Below are positions 41,766-53,937 of a stretch of 64,000 nucleotides of DNA, in pieces. Both the position numbers and the translations under genes were made by a program. Under the pieces are notes generated by a model, which made no database searches, was not told where the DNA came from, and worked only from the letters and a program-made list of their open reading frames with translations. Source of the stretch: Portunus trituberculatus (lineage: Eukaryota; Arthropoda; Malacostraca; Decapoda; Portunidae); assembly GCF_017591435.1 (NCBI RefSeq), contig NC_059257.1, positions 1,548,826 through 1,612,825 of the forward strand, in the 5' to 3' direction. Every line of letters begins with the position of its first letter. Position 1 is the first letter of the stretch.

Positions 41766-42163
41766 ATGTTTGATTATGCTTTTTCTACAAAAAACAAGAC
41801 TCATGGGGCGGCTCAACAGCAGAGTAGTACCCAAACTGAGGAACTGGAGGCAAAGGTGAAAGATCCACTGGAAGAGGAAAAAGATAAAGAGTTCAGATCA
41901 AGGAACCTCATACTGTTAGGGGTCCCTGAACCAGACACAGATGAAATGGAAGTAGGGAAAGCCGCTGACCTCGACAATGTGACAAATCTCTTCTCCAGGC
42001 ACATGAAGGTGGATGCATCACAGTACAGGATCACTGATACAACAAGGCTCCACGGTGGTAAGAAGGATCGTAACTATGCCACAGACCCAAGACCAATCAG
42101 AGTGAGATTTGACTCAGCAGGCATGGTTGTTAAAGTTGCAAGGGAAGCAAAACATTTGGACAC
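41766..42163 (+). pseudogene. LINE ORF1 fragment
   Basis: A coiled-coil-like Glu/Lys-rich segment (EELEAKVKDPLEEEKDKEFR) is followed by SRNLILLGVPEPDTDEMEVG and RPIRVRFDSAGMVVKVAREA, which resembles the RRM-like RNA-binding part of LINE ORF1 proteins. The frame then runs into the ORF2-derived part out of frame at about 42160. Confidence 0.6.
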
Positions 42164-42556
42164 ATGCGACGGGTCCAGAGAAGGGCAACAAAGCTGGTGC
42201 CAGGCATTGCCCAGCTGCCATACGAAGAACGATGCAAGCACCTCGGCCTTCAGACGCTACAAGAGAGAAGAGTGAGGGGGGACATGATCAAGACCTTCAA
42301 GCTCCTGCATGGCTACGAGGACGTCCCCTTCACCAAATTCTTTCAGCTCAGTACCAGCCAACTGAGGGGCCACTCTTACAAGCTGGGCAAACCAGACCAC
42401 TGGCGTACCACTATGAAAGGGAACTGGTTTGCCCTTAGAGCTATAGACCCCTGGAACAAGCTCCCAGACAGTGTGGTAACTGCCCCGTCAATAGCCACTT
42501 TTAAAGCACGGTATGATAGACACTTGGGTTTGGGGTATGAGGCTGGCAAGTCTTAG
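42164..42556 (+). pseudogene. LINE ORF2 C-terminal fragment
   Basis: MRRVQRRATKLVPGIAQLPY, then RRVRGDMIKTFKLLHGY and NPWNKLPDSVV-like WNKLPDSVVTAPSIATFKAR. This is the standard tail after the RT thumb in CR1/L2-type ORF2 proteins. It is open for 130 codons to the TAG near 42554. It shares layout but not close sequence with the CR1-like copies A-C. Confidence 0.75.
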
Positions 42557-42975
42557 AGGTGGGGATCACCACAAGAAGCTACTTCTTATTTCCCCACTAT
42601 CCATTCATAGATAAGCATTCATAGGTAAGCAGGTGGCACTTTGAGATGTTATAGCCAGGGGTGCCTCTATTTAAATTGAATTAACTATTCAATATCACTT
42701 TATAAATCACAATGAAGTAAGTCAAAAACATATTGATATTTATATCGTACCTTTAAAATGCATAGAAGAAAAGGGTGGGTTGGGTTGAGGGAGGTAGGTA
42801 TGTTTATGTTAATCCTTAAAACGTTTTCTTTTAATACATTCGTAGCCAGAAGATGGCAACACCATCGCTGTCCTTCCCCTTCCCCCAGTCCCCCCAACTT
42901 ATTCAACACACTGCTGTTCGGTGTTCTAGTCGTTCCCTGTAATTGCTGATGATAATGTGTCTTGTGTAATAGGTG

Positions 42976-43053
42976 ATGGCAAGTGTTGCTGCAGCGACTG
43001 TCAGGGCCGTTAAGGGAAGGCGCCTCATCCCTACCAGAGCTGCCCTTGTTCTT
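42976..43053 (+). CDS. ISCA1: ISCA1 exon 1 (coding)
   Basis: Twenty-six codons from ATG to ...RAALVL, followed by the donor GTGAGT. Encodes the targeting peptide and the start of the domain. The upstream bases (AATAGGTG before ATG) show no upstream in-frame alternative start. The 5' UTR limit cannot be seen. Confidence 0.95.
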
Positions 43054-46000
43054 GTGAGTGGTGGTTGATCTGTGTGCATGTCAAAACAACACAAGATACT
43101 GGCCGCCTTAGTATGGGATTGTCCCATCAGCTGATCCTATCTTGAGTATGATTTCCTTCCCCACCACTCAGCCATACACCACTAATAGCACACAAAAGTA
43201 CAAGAATATAAAATGGTTAAAACATTTAAGGAAATCTAGAGATAACGTTAGCCCCTGCGGTAATGGTGTGGTAGAGCTACGTCTTGTTTTTCCATTATTT
43301 CTGTACCTTCACAGAATCCATTAAGTGCATTTTAAACGGTAGTATTGAGCAGTGGAAAAATGTCACTTTTATGCTACAGGTGACGGGATTTCGCCTAAAG
43401 CAGTTTTTTTTTTATTATTGTTATGTATCTGAGAATGTAGGGTTTTCGGATGGGTAAGGCGAAAACGAATATTTTACCGAGAATAGATAATAAGAATAAC
43501 CAAAAACAAGATAAATACGTAACCAGAACCGTGGCCGATCCATGAGTGGCTTCCAGAGGGTTTGGGTCCCCCTCCCTCACAGCAGCTTAACCTAACTATG
43601 CAACCCCCCAAACCAAACCCCCACCAACAAAAATTCCTGGATCCATCACAGTAGAATAGATTTAAACACAACCATAAAATAAATCTGTAAACATAATAAC
43701 TCAATATTTAAAAAAAAATTTGTGTTAAAAGATAAATCACTGCTGTGCTTATAAGGGTAAAAGAAGTGGTAAATCTAACCAATAGCACCTCCTTATATAT
43801 TCTTATGTCATCCCTCCCCAGTCCCAGCAAGCTTGGGGGCCTATGGGAAATCGGGGGTTTTAGGGGGGGAGGTATATTTATTTCAGTGATATATGGACTT
43901 TGAAAAATCTAGGGAAATATCCCCAAGTGTTGGAAAATATCCTTAAATATAGGGAAGTTTTACATAACCCTTCCCCTGTAGGACACTAACCTAACCTAAC
44001 ATAGCCTAGCCGGGGGGTTGCCGAATCCCCCCTACAACACTAACCGAACCCTAACATAAACCTAACCTAACCTATCCTAGTGGGTGGGGGGGCGCCCCCT
44101 ACAACACTAACCTAACTCTAACATAAACCTAACCTAACCAAACGTATCCTAGCCAGGGGTGGCTGCACCCCCCCACACCCCCCCTTGAACATTAACCTAA
44201 CCCTAACAAACCTAACCTACCATATCCTTGCTTTGGGACAGCTTCCCTCCCCCCATACCAGTTCTCTTATAGCTTCACACAATATGCTTTACCTCTACCA
44301 ATACCCCTCCTCACAATATCTTAATGAAAGGATGAAGGTCCTGGCTGGTCCTCTTCTTGATTGTACACTGACTTGCATCACAGGAGTGATGATTTCCCAG
44401 TAATCAAATTCGCAACTTTTACAACTAATGTCACTAGTGGCCATGGCTGAACTGCATACACAGATGTCTTTGTGCACCTGTTTGCCCAGCTGTGCCCTGC
44501 CTACAAATACATATAGCAAATTCCCATTGGCACAGCTCGTGGTGTTAAGAGGTGGTGGCACGTCATTGGACAGAAGAACTATAGACACAATAAGAATCCT
44601 ATTCAACAGTTACCACAAACCCCAGCTATAAAAAAAAATGCAAGTCGGTGTACTGCTCATTTCCGAGTGTGATGGAGCTCCAGGGCTCGCTGCAGCTCGC
44701 TGGACTTAGAGAAAACTCGCTGAACACCACACATTTGAAGGCTTGTGTACGGCACACTAAGGCCGTCCCCCAAATAAAACCACAAGAAAGGTATTGAGCA
44801 TTAAGTACTTTATCACTAAATGTAAGTATTTTACTGCTTCATTAGGAGGTCCTATTGGTAAGATTATCCAAAGAAGGAATTATTTGTAATATGTCTGCAT
44901 TCCTCCATGCCCTCCTATCACCCACCACTTAATATTCCAATTTCTAAAGTAAACACTCCTATCCATGGGCCCCCTATGGATCCCCTCACCACTAGGACAA
45001 TAACCTAACCTAACGAAACACCTCAAAAGTTAACACCTCAGGACTTAGAAAATCATGAGTTTCTGCCTCGCTCCTCAGTACCGTTATAGACAAACTACAC
45101 TTGTACCACACAATTTCTCTTCTGTATGATCACGCCAAGGTCACTGGCCCTTCTGCATAATGTGTGAATCCTGTACTTGCATCAGATGCAGCTTTATTAT
45201 AAACATTTTCAGTAAAATTCACAAGAGGTCCCTCTTTTGCCAAATATGGTAGTGTGTCTTATTAGACATTTTGAGGAAATGTAAACTTCAGTTCCAGGCT
45301 TTTGACTGATTCTTTCAAATCTTTTATGGAGACTGCAATTCCAGTGTTTTTTTTTCTAATAGATATTTTTTTTGCCCTTGGCAGTTATCTTTCTTGCATA
45401 AAAAAAAATAAAAAATTTGGTATCCCTGACCAACTTGCTAGCAGGTTTTGGGCTTGCCTAATTTGAGTACTGGCAAATTTCCCTGTAGTTTTGTCTCAGA
45501 CTGAAACATGGTAGCCAGTTACGTAAGTTAACTAAACCAAAACAAACTTATCTAAGCTAATCTAACCAAACCTAATCTAACTTTGTTTGTGGTGCAATGT
45601 GTTAATTTTCAAAAGCATCAGTATGATTCAATGATAGCCAAGTGTATGAAAACAACTACATAAGCATGAAGTATAATGAATATACTATCATAACAAGCAG
45701 TCTTGTCATGCACTGCTGACAAAGACCAATAATAAACATTAACTTTATTTTACGTAAGAGGGAAAACTGGCCAAGGGCAACTAAAAAAAAAAAAAGACCC
45801 TCTTAATAGAGTGAGCCAAAAGTCAAACTAGTTATAGGAAGATGGAAATACAGAAGCAGGTAGGGAGTTTCAGAGTTTACCAGAGAAAGGTATGAATGAT
45901 TCAGAGTACTGGTTATCTCTTGCTTTATAGAATTGAACAGAATAAGGGTAAGAAGAAAGCCTTGTGAGGCTTGAAGAGGAGAGGAGGCATGCAGTTAGCA

Positions 46001-46192
46001 AGATCAGAAGAGCAGTTAGCATGAAAATAGTGGTAGCAAGATAGCAAGAGATGCAACATCTGGTGAGAAAGAGGCTGAAGATAGTCACTCAGAGGAGAGG
46101 AGTTGAGATAAAAAGCTTTTGATTTCACTCAATCTAATAAAACTGTGAGTGGAACCCCCCTCCCCCAACATACATACAAAGATGGATAAGAC

Positions 46193-46267
<75 letters not shown>

Positions 46268-47354
46268 CACATGCATACATATAAATGCATACATTATATA
46301 CAGTGGTACCTCACAATAAGGGGTGACTGGGTGTCTATTACTATGAATTGTCCATTACTGAGAACAGTTTGTCTGTGAGACCATTAACACCTCTCTTTTC
46401 CATTATTTTTGGTAATTAATTCACTTTTAATAACATGAAAAAATATTTTTAACATTTAAACCACCTTATTCTATGGTCAGTGCTGGAATACAAGAGTTCT
46501 CAATTATGCAAGAATTGCACAGTAATGAAAATTGTTTAAAAATAGATGAATTAAAGATATAGCTTCCCATGTGGTGTAACTGCACCTCTCTCCATCACCT
46601 TACCATCTGTCCCTGTCCTTCTTTCTCTCCCAATGTTTCTATGTAAATTGGTGTGTGTTCAAAAATTATTTCTGAAATCTTATTTTTTTTTGTTTCACAT
46701 CGCCTTTGAGGTAAAAATCAAGGCATGTTCCCTATAGAAAAGTCTTCCCCAATCCTAAATGTAACATTTCAGCAGGGAGGTGCACCCTTGGCAATACCTC
46801 TACCTGAGCAATGCTTCTTACATATACAGTCCCATTATGAACTATTGTCCTGCTGCAGACTCACCATATGGCCACCCTCACATCCAATTTAAGGCTGTAA
46901 TCTGCAGTTTCTTGGAAAAATTCTTGAGAGAGAGAGGTTTAAAGAAGCAGCTGTGTTGTTGACATCGTTCTTACTTTCCACCACTGTGCTGAAGACACAA
47001 TTTGCTCATTATGTCTAAAAGAAAATCTAGCCCACTTCATACTAAATAATCCTCAGTTAAAGGAAGAAAGAAATTAAATTGTTAGCCTCTAAAGACTGGT
47101 AAATGAAGAAAGAAATCAAGTGGTTGGGGAGATTTTGTTTAGGAAAGAAAACAGAAGATAACAAAGAAAATTTATATGAAATGTGGAAGTGTAAAGAAAC
47201 TGGAAAGGAGTCAAAGAGAAAACATGTCAACAGTGATACCACATAATTTATAGACATTACAGTAAGTAGTGCTTGCGAGAGACTAGCACATTTTTGTCTG
47301 TACTTATTCGTGCCAGAAAACTGATGTTTCTGGAATACTGATGCCAAATTTTTG

Positions 47355-47440
<86 letters not shown>

Positions 47441-50215
47441 TGATATACTAGTGTTAATACATTTGGTATATAAGTGGCTGGCATTTGTGAACATTTTAAG
47501 GAAGTTGTTAGATAAATGAAGTGTTATCAGGCAATCTCAGTGCATACTCTTTCACAGATAAGACTGGGATGTGATGTTGCCATTTTGTAAAAAATAGCTA
47601 TTATATGTCTGGTCAGCCTGTACTCTGTACGTGTCAGAATGATAAGTTCCCTCATGTGAATAAAAGGGAAACAAAAATTACATGAATTATAAAAAAGCCA
47701 GAATGTATGAAAGTATTAGTAGTATTTAGATAATATATAATATGTAATATAGACATAATATATGTATGAATCATACATGGCACCCTTTCCATGGAGATTT
47801 AGCCCATGGTAACTTATCAAGCACAATAAGTAGATATGTCATCATCTTATGAAATGATCTTTATAGTTGATTTATTGACAAACCTTAGTTGTTGTTGTTG
47901 TTGTTTTTTTCTATTTCTTTTACATATACATATATTTGTATTTACAGTTTTTGTATAAAGTTATGACACTATTGTGAATAGATGTTGTGGCAAGTCAGTT
48001 AGAGCTTAGTACTCAGAATCTGATGGTGGTTTTGCTTCCCACAGACCCAGAGTGCTGTTGTCAAAGTAAAGGAACTTCTTGCCAGGAATCCTGAAGCTGT
48101 GAGTATTTGTTACTTCTTCAATCATTGTGCTTGTACTTATTCCTTTTTATCAATATGCACTATATGCAGAGTTTTTAGAATTGACTTTAAAACATCTGAT
48201 TTTTTTTATTCACTTTACAAAGTGTAATAAAAACTAAGGTAAGACAGTAAAAATAAATATATACTGTCCAAGCTCTTATTTAAGTTATAAGGATTAAGGA
48301 GTAAGATCAGGTGATGATGTGGTCCCCCAGTTTTACATATAAGTAGAAAGGATAAAAGACTAAAGATAATGAAAGGGAAAATACAGTGTCAGGATTAAAA
48401 TGAACAAGTGTTGAAAATATGTTATTCAAGTTATTAAAGAATGTAGGATTAACAATAACAAGTAGAGATAAATATGTTCACCAAATTTCTGCAAAAATTA
48501 TATGAGTTTTAAGTAGCATGATCAAAATTTTCTACACCTTTCTCCTAGCATTGTTGTCATGAGACATAAGTAAGTAAGGGAAGGTGCAAGAAACTTACAT
48601 CATCCTCATCCTTAAGTTGTTTTTTTTTTTTTTTTTTTTTTCAAAGATTGCATGCATTGATGTATCCCTTGAGGTGAAACACTTCCTTTTTCACTTTTTA
48701 GTAATGAATGTGTTGGTGATGGTGATCATGGGATAATGGTAATGCTCTGTTACTTTCCAGATTGGCTTGAAGGTTGGTGTGCGTCAGCGGGGATGCAATG
48801 GGCTAAGTTATACCCTTGATTATGCAACAGAGAAGGGAAAGTTTGATGAGGAGGTAGTACAGGATGGTAAGTTTACATGTTTATCAATTTCTTTTTATTC
48901 TTTATTTGTTTTTTTTTTGTGTATGGCATTCATGGTGTCCTGCTCCCCTTTTTAAATTTTACTCTTCTTCTTAAGATTATGGGTGTTATTTATGCATATT
49001 ACTTTTGTATAAAACTCAATTTATCTTTATATGTGTGTGTACAGTACTTGTCAAAAATTTGGGCTGGATGTGTGTCAGACATGTTGTGGCAGGTTGAAAC
49101 TATGGAAATACTAGATCTTACCTCAAATACTTTGTAGGTCACCTGCCACACTTCTTCACCTCTCTCAGATGACATGGCAATGATAAAGCAAGATCTGCAG
49201 CTTTTGGGTGGGTATTGCAGCCCAAAAAGCCCACATTTCTTGTCAAAAGTCTGGGCCAGGAGAAATGAAATTATGATGGAAATAAAGAGAAAGACCCTGA
49301 TTGGGGTGTTTGAATTTTACTGAAGTGGTATGCCACAAACCTATTGTCACCACTCCCTGGCCAATCCACACAGGCAGCCAAGACACATGCAAGGCTTACA
49401 TGGCTGTTGTAGTGAGAGGAGCGCAATGCTACTTGCTCAGGACCAGCACCAATGTGAGAGTGAATTTTTGGTGGATATCAACTGTTAATGACCCTGCTAT
49501 AGGAAAAGTTAGTCAGTTACCATCCTAGATTATTCCCCAGATTATTGCTCTGAATAGGGCAGGTAAGCAAACTAACAGAAGAGCCACACAGTTGCAGATA
49601 AGTGATCATGTTGTCAGGCAGTATGTGACAAAGTGGAGGAAAGGAGGATGTGATGCCATGCCAAACCAGAAAGAGCAGCTTGGTATGTATCAAAAAAATG
49701 TCTCTGCTTGGTATTAACATCATGAAGCAAGATGTAGAGGAGTGTCCTGCTATTTCAGTCTGGAAAAATAATGGAAAATAACAGCTGTGTTATTAATCAG
49801 GTGTCTACAAATTGTCACCTGATGAGTGTACGAGTTAAAGGATACACAAGCCACCACCATGTGAAAAAACCCTTGCGTAATGGGATTGTAGGGCTGCTCT
49901 TGTTGAGAAATATTTTCAATGGGATGAGGCTGACTGGCTTGACATGCTATGATCTGATGAAGCATCATTAACTGTGACTGATAGATGAGCTAGTGTATTT
50001 TGGTGGCTGGACAGTAATCCCCTCAACTCATGCTACCTATGTGGGACTGTGAAACACTCCAATTCTTGAACTCCTTCAACACAATGCGTATTTTGCTTCC
50101 TGGCAGCACTCATGACACATCCGAGGACATGCATACTGCATCATGGCAGGGCTGTGTTTTGCTAAGGTGGTGGTGTTTTTTCCTAGATGCTGTAACAGAT
50201 CTTTCAGAATGTAGG

Positions 50216-50254
<39 letters not shown>

Positions 50255-53200
50255 TTACAAGGGCACTGGCCAAGGGAAAACAAAGTGTTGGAAAAAAAAA
50301 AATCCCGCTGGTTGCCAGGCCCTGTTAAGAGGAAAGTAGGAGAAAGAGAAAAAACAAAAAATCTAAAAGGAGGGTCCAGTTAACGTAAGAGGTGTCTTGA
50401 CACTCCTCTTTTGAAAGAGTTTAAGTCATAGGCAGGTGGAAATACAGACACAGGTAGAGAGTTCCAGAGTTTACCAGTGTAGGGAATGAAGGAGTGAAGA
50501 TACTGGTTAACTCTTGCATTAGGAAGATGGACAGAATAGGGATGAGAAGAAGTAGAGAGTCTTGTGCAGCGAGGCCGCAGGAGGGGGAAGGCATGCAGTT
50601 AGCAAGTTCAGAAGAGCAGACAGCATGAAAACAGCGGTAGAAGACAGATAAAGATGCAACATTGCGGCGGTGACTTAAAGAATCAAGACAGTCAGTTAGA
50701 GGAGAAGAGTTGATAAGACGAAAAGCTTTAGATTCCACCTTGTTTAGTAAAGCTGTGTGTGGATCCCCCAGACATGAGAGCCATACTCCATACACGGGCG
50801 GATAAGGCCCTTGTACAGAGCAAGCAGCTGGGAGGAGAGAAAATGGACGAAGACGCCATAGGACACCTAACTTCTTGGAAGCTGATTTAGCAAGAGTAGA
50901 GATGTGAAATTTCCAGTTTAGATTTTTAGTGAAGGATAGACCGAGTGTGTTTAATGTAGAGGAGAGGGAAGTTGAGTGTTATTGAAGAAGAGAGGATAGT
51001 TGTCTGGAAGGTTATGTCGAGTAGATAGTTGTAGAAATTGAGTTTTTGAGGCATTGAACAAAACCAGGTTTTCTCTGCCCCAATCAGAAACAAGTGAAAG
51101 ATCAGAAGTTAGGCGTCCTATAGCATCTCGCCTTGAGTCATTTAATTGTTGTTGGGTTGGGCGTCTGTTGAACGCTGTTGAATAATGCAAGGTGGTATCA
51201 TCAGCATAGGAGTGGATAGGGCATTGAGTCAGATTTAGGAGATCATTGATGAATAATAGAAAGAGAGTGGGTGATAGGACAGAACCCTGTGGAACACCAC
51301 TGTTGATAGTTTTAGGGAAGAACAGTGACCGTCTACTACAGCAGCAATAGAACGATCGGAAAGGAAACTGGAGATGAAGGTACAGAGAGAAGGATAGAAT
51401 CCGTAGGAGGGTAGTTTAGAAATTAAAGATTTGTGCCAGACTCTATCGAAGGCTTTCGATATGTCAAGGCCGACAGCAAAGGTTTCACCGAAGTCCCTAA
51501 AAGAGGATGACCAAGATTCAGTTAGGAAAGTAAGAAGATCACCAGTAGATCTGCCTTTACGGAAACCATACTGGCAATCAGAGAGAAGGTTGTGAGCTGA
51601 TAGATGCCTCATTATCTTCCTATTAAGGATAGACTCAAAGGCTTTAGAAAGGCAGGAAATCAAAGCTATAGGGCGGTAGTTAGAAGGATTGGAGTGGTCA
51701 CCTTTTTTAGGGACAGGTTGAATGTGAGCAAACTTCCAGCAAGAAGGATAAATAGAAGTAGAGAGACACAGATGAAAGAGTTTGACCAGGCAGTGAGCGA
51801 GTTCGGAAGCACAGTTTTTGAGAACAACAGGAGGGACTCCATCCGGACCGTAAGCCTTCCGAGAATCAAGGCCAGAGAGGGCCAGGAAAACGTCTTTATA
51901 AAGAATTTTAATTTTAGGGATGAAGTAGTCAGAGGGTGGAGGAGTAGGAGGAATATGCCCAGAATCATCCAAAGTTGAGTTGGTAGCAAAGGTTTGAGCG
52001 AAGAGTTCAGCTTTAGAAAAGAAGAGACAGCTGTAGAGCCATCTGGATGAAGTAAAGGAGGGAAAGACGAAGAAGTAAAGTTGTTAGAGATATTATTGGC
52101 TAGATGCCAGAAATCTCGAGAGGAGTTAGAATTGGAAAGACTTTGACATTTTCTATTGATGAAAGAGTTTTTAGTAAGTTGGAGAATAGATTTGGCATGA
52201 TTACGGGCAGAAATATATAGGGCATGAGTTTCAGCAGTTGGATGGCTACGGAACCGTTTGTGAGCCGCCTCTATCATTGACAGCACGAGAACAAGCAGAG
52301 TTAAACCAAGGCTTTTTAGCTTTAGGGTTAGAGAAAGTATGAGGAATGTATAGCTCCATGCCAGAGATAATCACCTCTGTTATGCGCTCGGCACAAAGAG
52401 AAGGATCTCTGACATGAAAACAATAATCATCCCAAGGAAATCAGAATAGTACTGCCTTAGTTCCTCCCACTTAGCAGAGTTAAAATGCCAGAAGCACCTC
52501 CGCTTAGGCGGGTCCTGAGGCTGCACTGGAGTGATAGAACAGGTAACGGAAATTAGATTGTGGTCGGAGGAGCCCAACGGAGAGGAAAGTTTAACAGAGT
52601 AAGCAGAAGGGTTGGAGGTTAGGAAAAGATCAAGAATGTTGGGCGTGTCTCCAAGGCGGTCAGGAATACGGGTAGGGAACTGCACTAGCTGCTCTAGGTC
52701 ATGAAGGATAGCAAAGTTGAAGGTTTGTTCACCAGGTTGGTCAGTGAAAGAAGATGAAAGCCAAAGCTGGTGGTGAACATTGAAATCCCCTAAAATGGAG
52801 ATCTCAGCAAAAGGAAAGTGAGATAAGATGTGCTCCACCTTGGAAGTCAAATAGTCAAAGAATTTTACATAGTCAGAGGAATTAGGTGAGAGGTATACAG
52901 CACAGATGAATTTAGTTAGAGAGTGACATTGAAGTCTTAGCCAGATGGTAGAAAATTCTGAAGCAATAACTTACTTGACTTTCATCATTATTACCAAGGA
53001 GTATGATTTGCTTATACCAGGATAGGTACTGATGCTCTCTGCTGGAAATAATTTTATTATTTCTTTTATAGAACCAGTATGCAAATAAAGGACTTATTAA
53101 GATTAGTGATTAGTTTACCATAAAAGGTGATGTTTTCTGCTGTTTGTCATCTTCAGGAAATGGTCAAGAGCAGGCAAACCTGAATTTTTTCTCTGAAATT

Positions 53201-53895
53201 TGCATGAGCTTATTTCATAATGTATTTATATGTAGTATGAAAATCACTAACTATTGCAGTGTTACTGGCAGTATTGTCTGCCAGCACTAGGGTAAATCAA
53301 TACATGTAACTATGAGCTTCCTAATGACCATCTACCAGACTTGTCTGAATTAAGGGTAAAAGTGTTTCAGTAAGATGGTGCACCATACCACACTGCATGA
53401 ACTGTTATAAACTGGTTTAAGAACTGAATCTTTGGGAGGTGGTTAAATCAAAGTTGCAAGGGAAGGACGTTAGCACCCTGCCTAACTGGAGAGGGAAATT
53501 CAGGTTTGTTGAGCTGCAATACTCACCGAACAGGTAAAGAAGCACAAGGGGTATCTTACAAAATATTACAGGAAAGATTTTATGAGTTTTACTCTGCTTG
53601 AATCTGCTGCAACATTTCTTATGCATGTCCAGCCCAAACTTTTGACAAGTATTGCATACCTTGAAGGTATTATTAGTGATCTGATAGGTCCATTATGTAC
53701 ATAAATTAGACCTCAGACAGAAGAATTTTTAGTTTACCTTAAAAAATTTGGACTACAGTGGTACCTTGAGATATGAGCTTAATTTGTTCTGTGATGGAGC
53801 TCTTATCTCAAAATGCTCGTATCTCTAAACAATTTTCCCCATTGAAGTGTATTGTAAAGCCATTAATCTGTTCCACCCTCCCCAAAAAGAGCACC

Positions 53896-53937
<42 letters not shown>

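Larger units (their letters stand above)
41640..42640 (+). mobile_element. Internally deleted LINE upstream of ISCA1
   Basis: Joins an ORF1 piece to the very end of an ORF2, omitting endonuclease and RT. The 3' region includes CATTCATAGATAAGCATTCATAGGTAAGC-type partial repeats (about 42603-42631), suggesting a tandem-repeat tail. The 5' limit is approximate, near a poly(T) at 41680-41699. It ends about 340 bp before the ISCA1 start codon. Confidence 0.65.
49301..53600 (+). pseudogene. Tc1-like transposase remnants
   Basis: Scattered coding remnants on both sides of LINE D2. Before it (about 49800-50215) are segments resembling the tail of a Tc1 DNA-binding region and the start of the DDE domain. 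After it, near 53370-53400, AAGATGGTGCACCATACCACAC encodes the QDGAPYHTA motif that carries the second catalytic aspartate of Tc1 transposases, followed by a stop and NWFKN. No continuous frame remains. Confidence 0.6.
49042..53654 (+). mobile_element. Tc1/mariner-like transposon in ISCA1 intron 3, split by LINE D2
   Basis: Ends CAGTACTTGTCAAAAATTTG (49042) and, inverted, CAATACTTGTCAAAAGTTTG (reading back from 53654), followed by GGGCTGGA on both sides. These are Tc1-type inverted repeats. A TA precedes the left end; the right flank reads CATA, so its TA has probably mutated. Without LINE D2 the element is about 1.85 kb. Decayed transposase lies inside. Confidence 0.85.

Noticed and set aside
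43986..44215. True telomere or interstitial telomere array
   Set aside because: Units are irregular, interspersed with other sequence, and repeated in an interspersed repeat elsewhere. Not a tandem telomere tract.
46307..46560. Second pogo-like element
   Set aside because: Only one terminus-like sequence was seen. No inverted partner could be found nearby.
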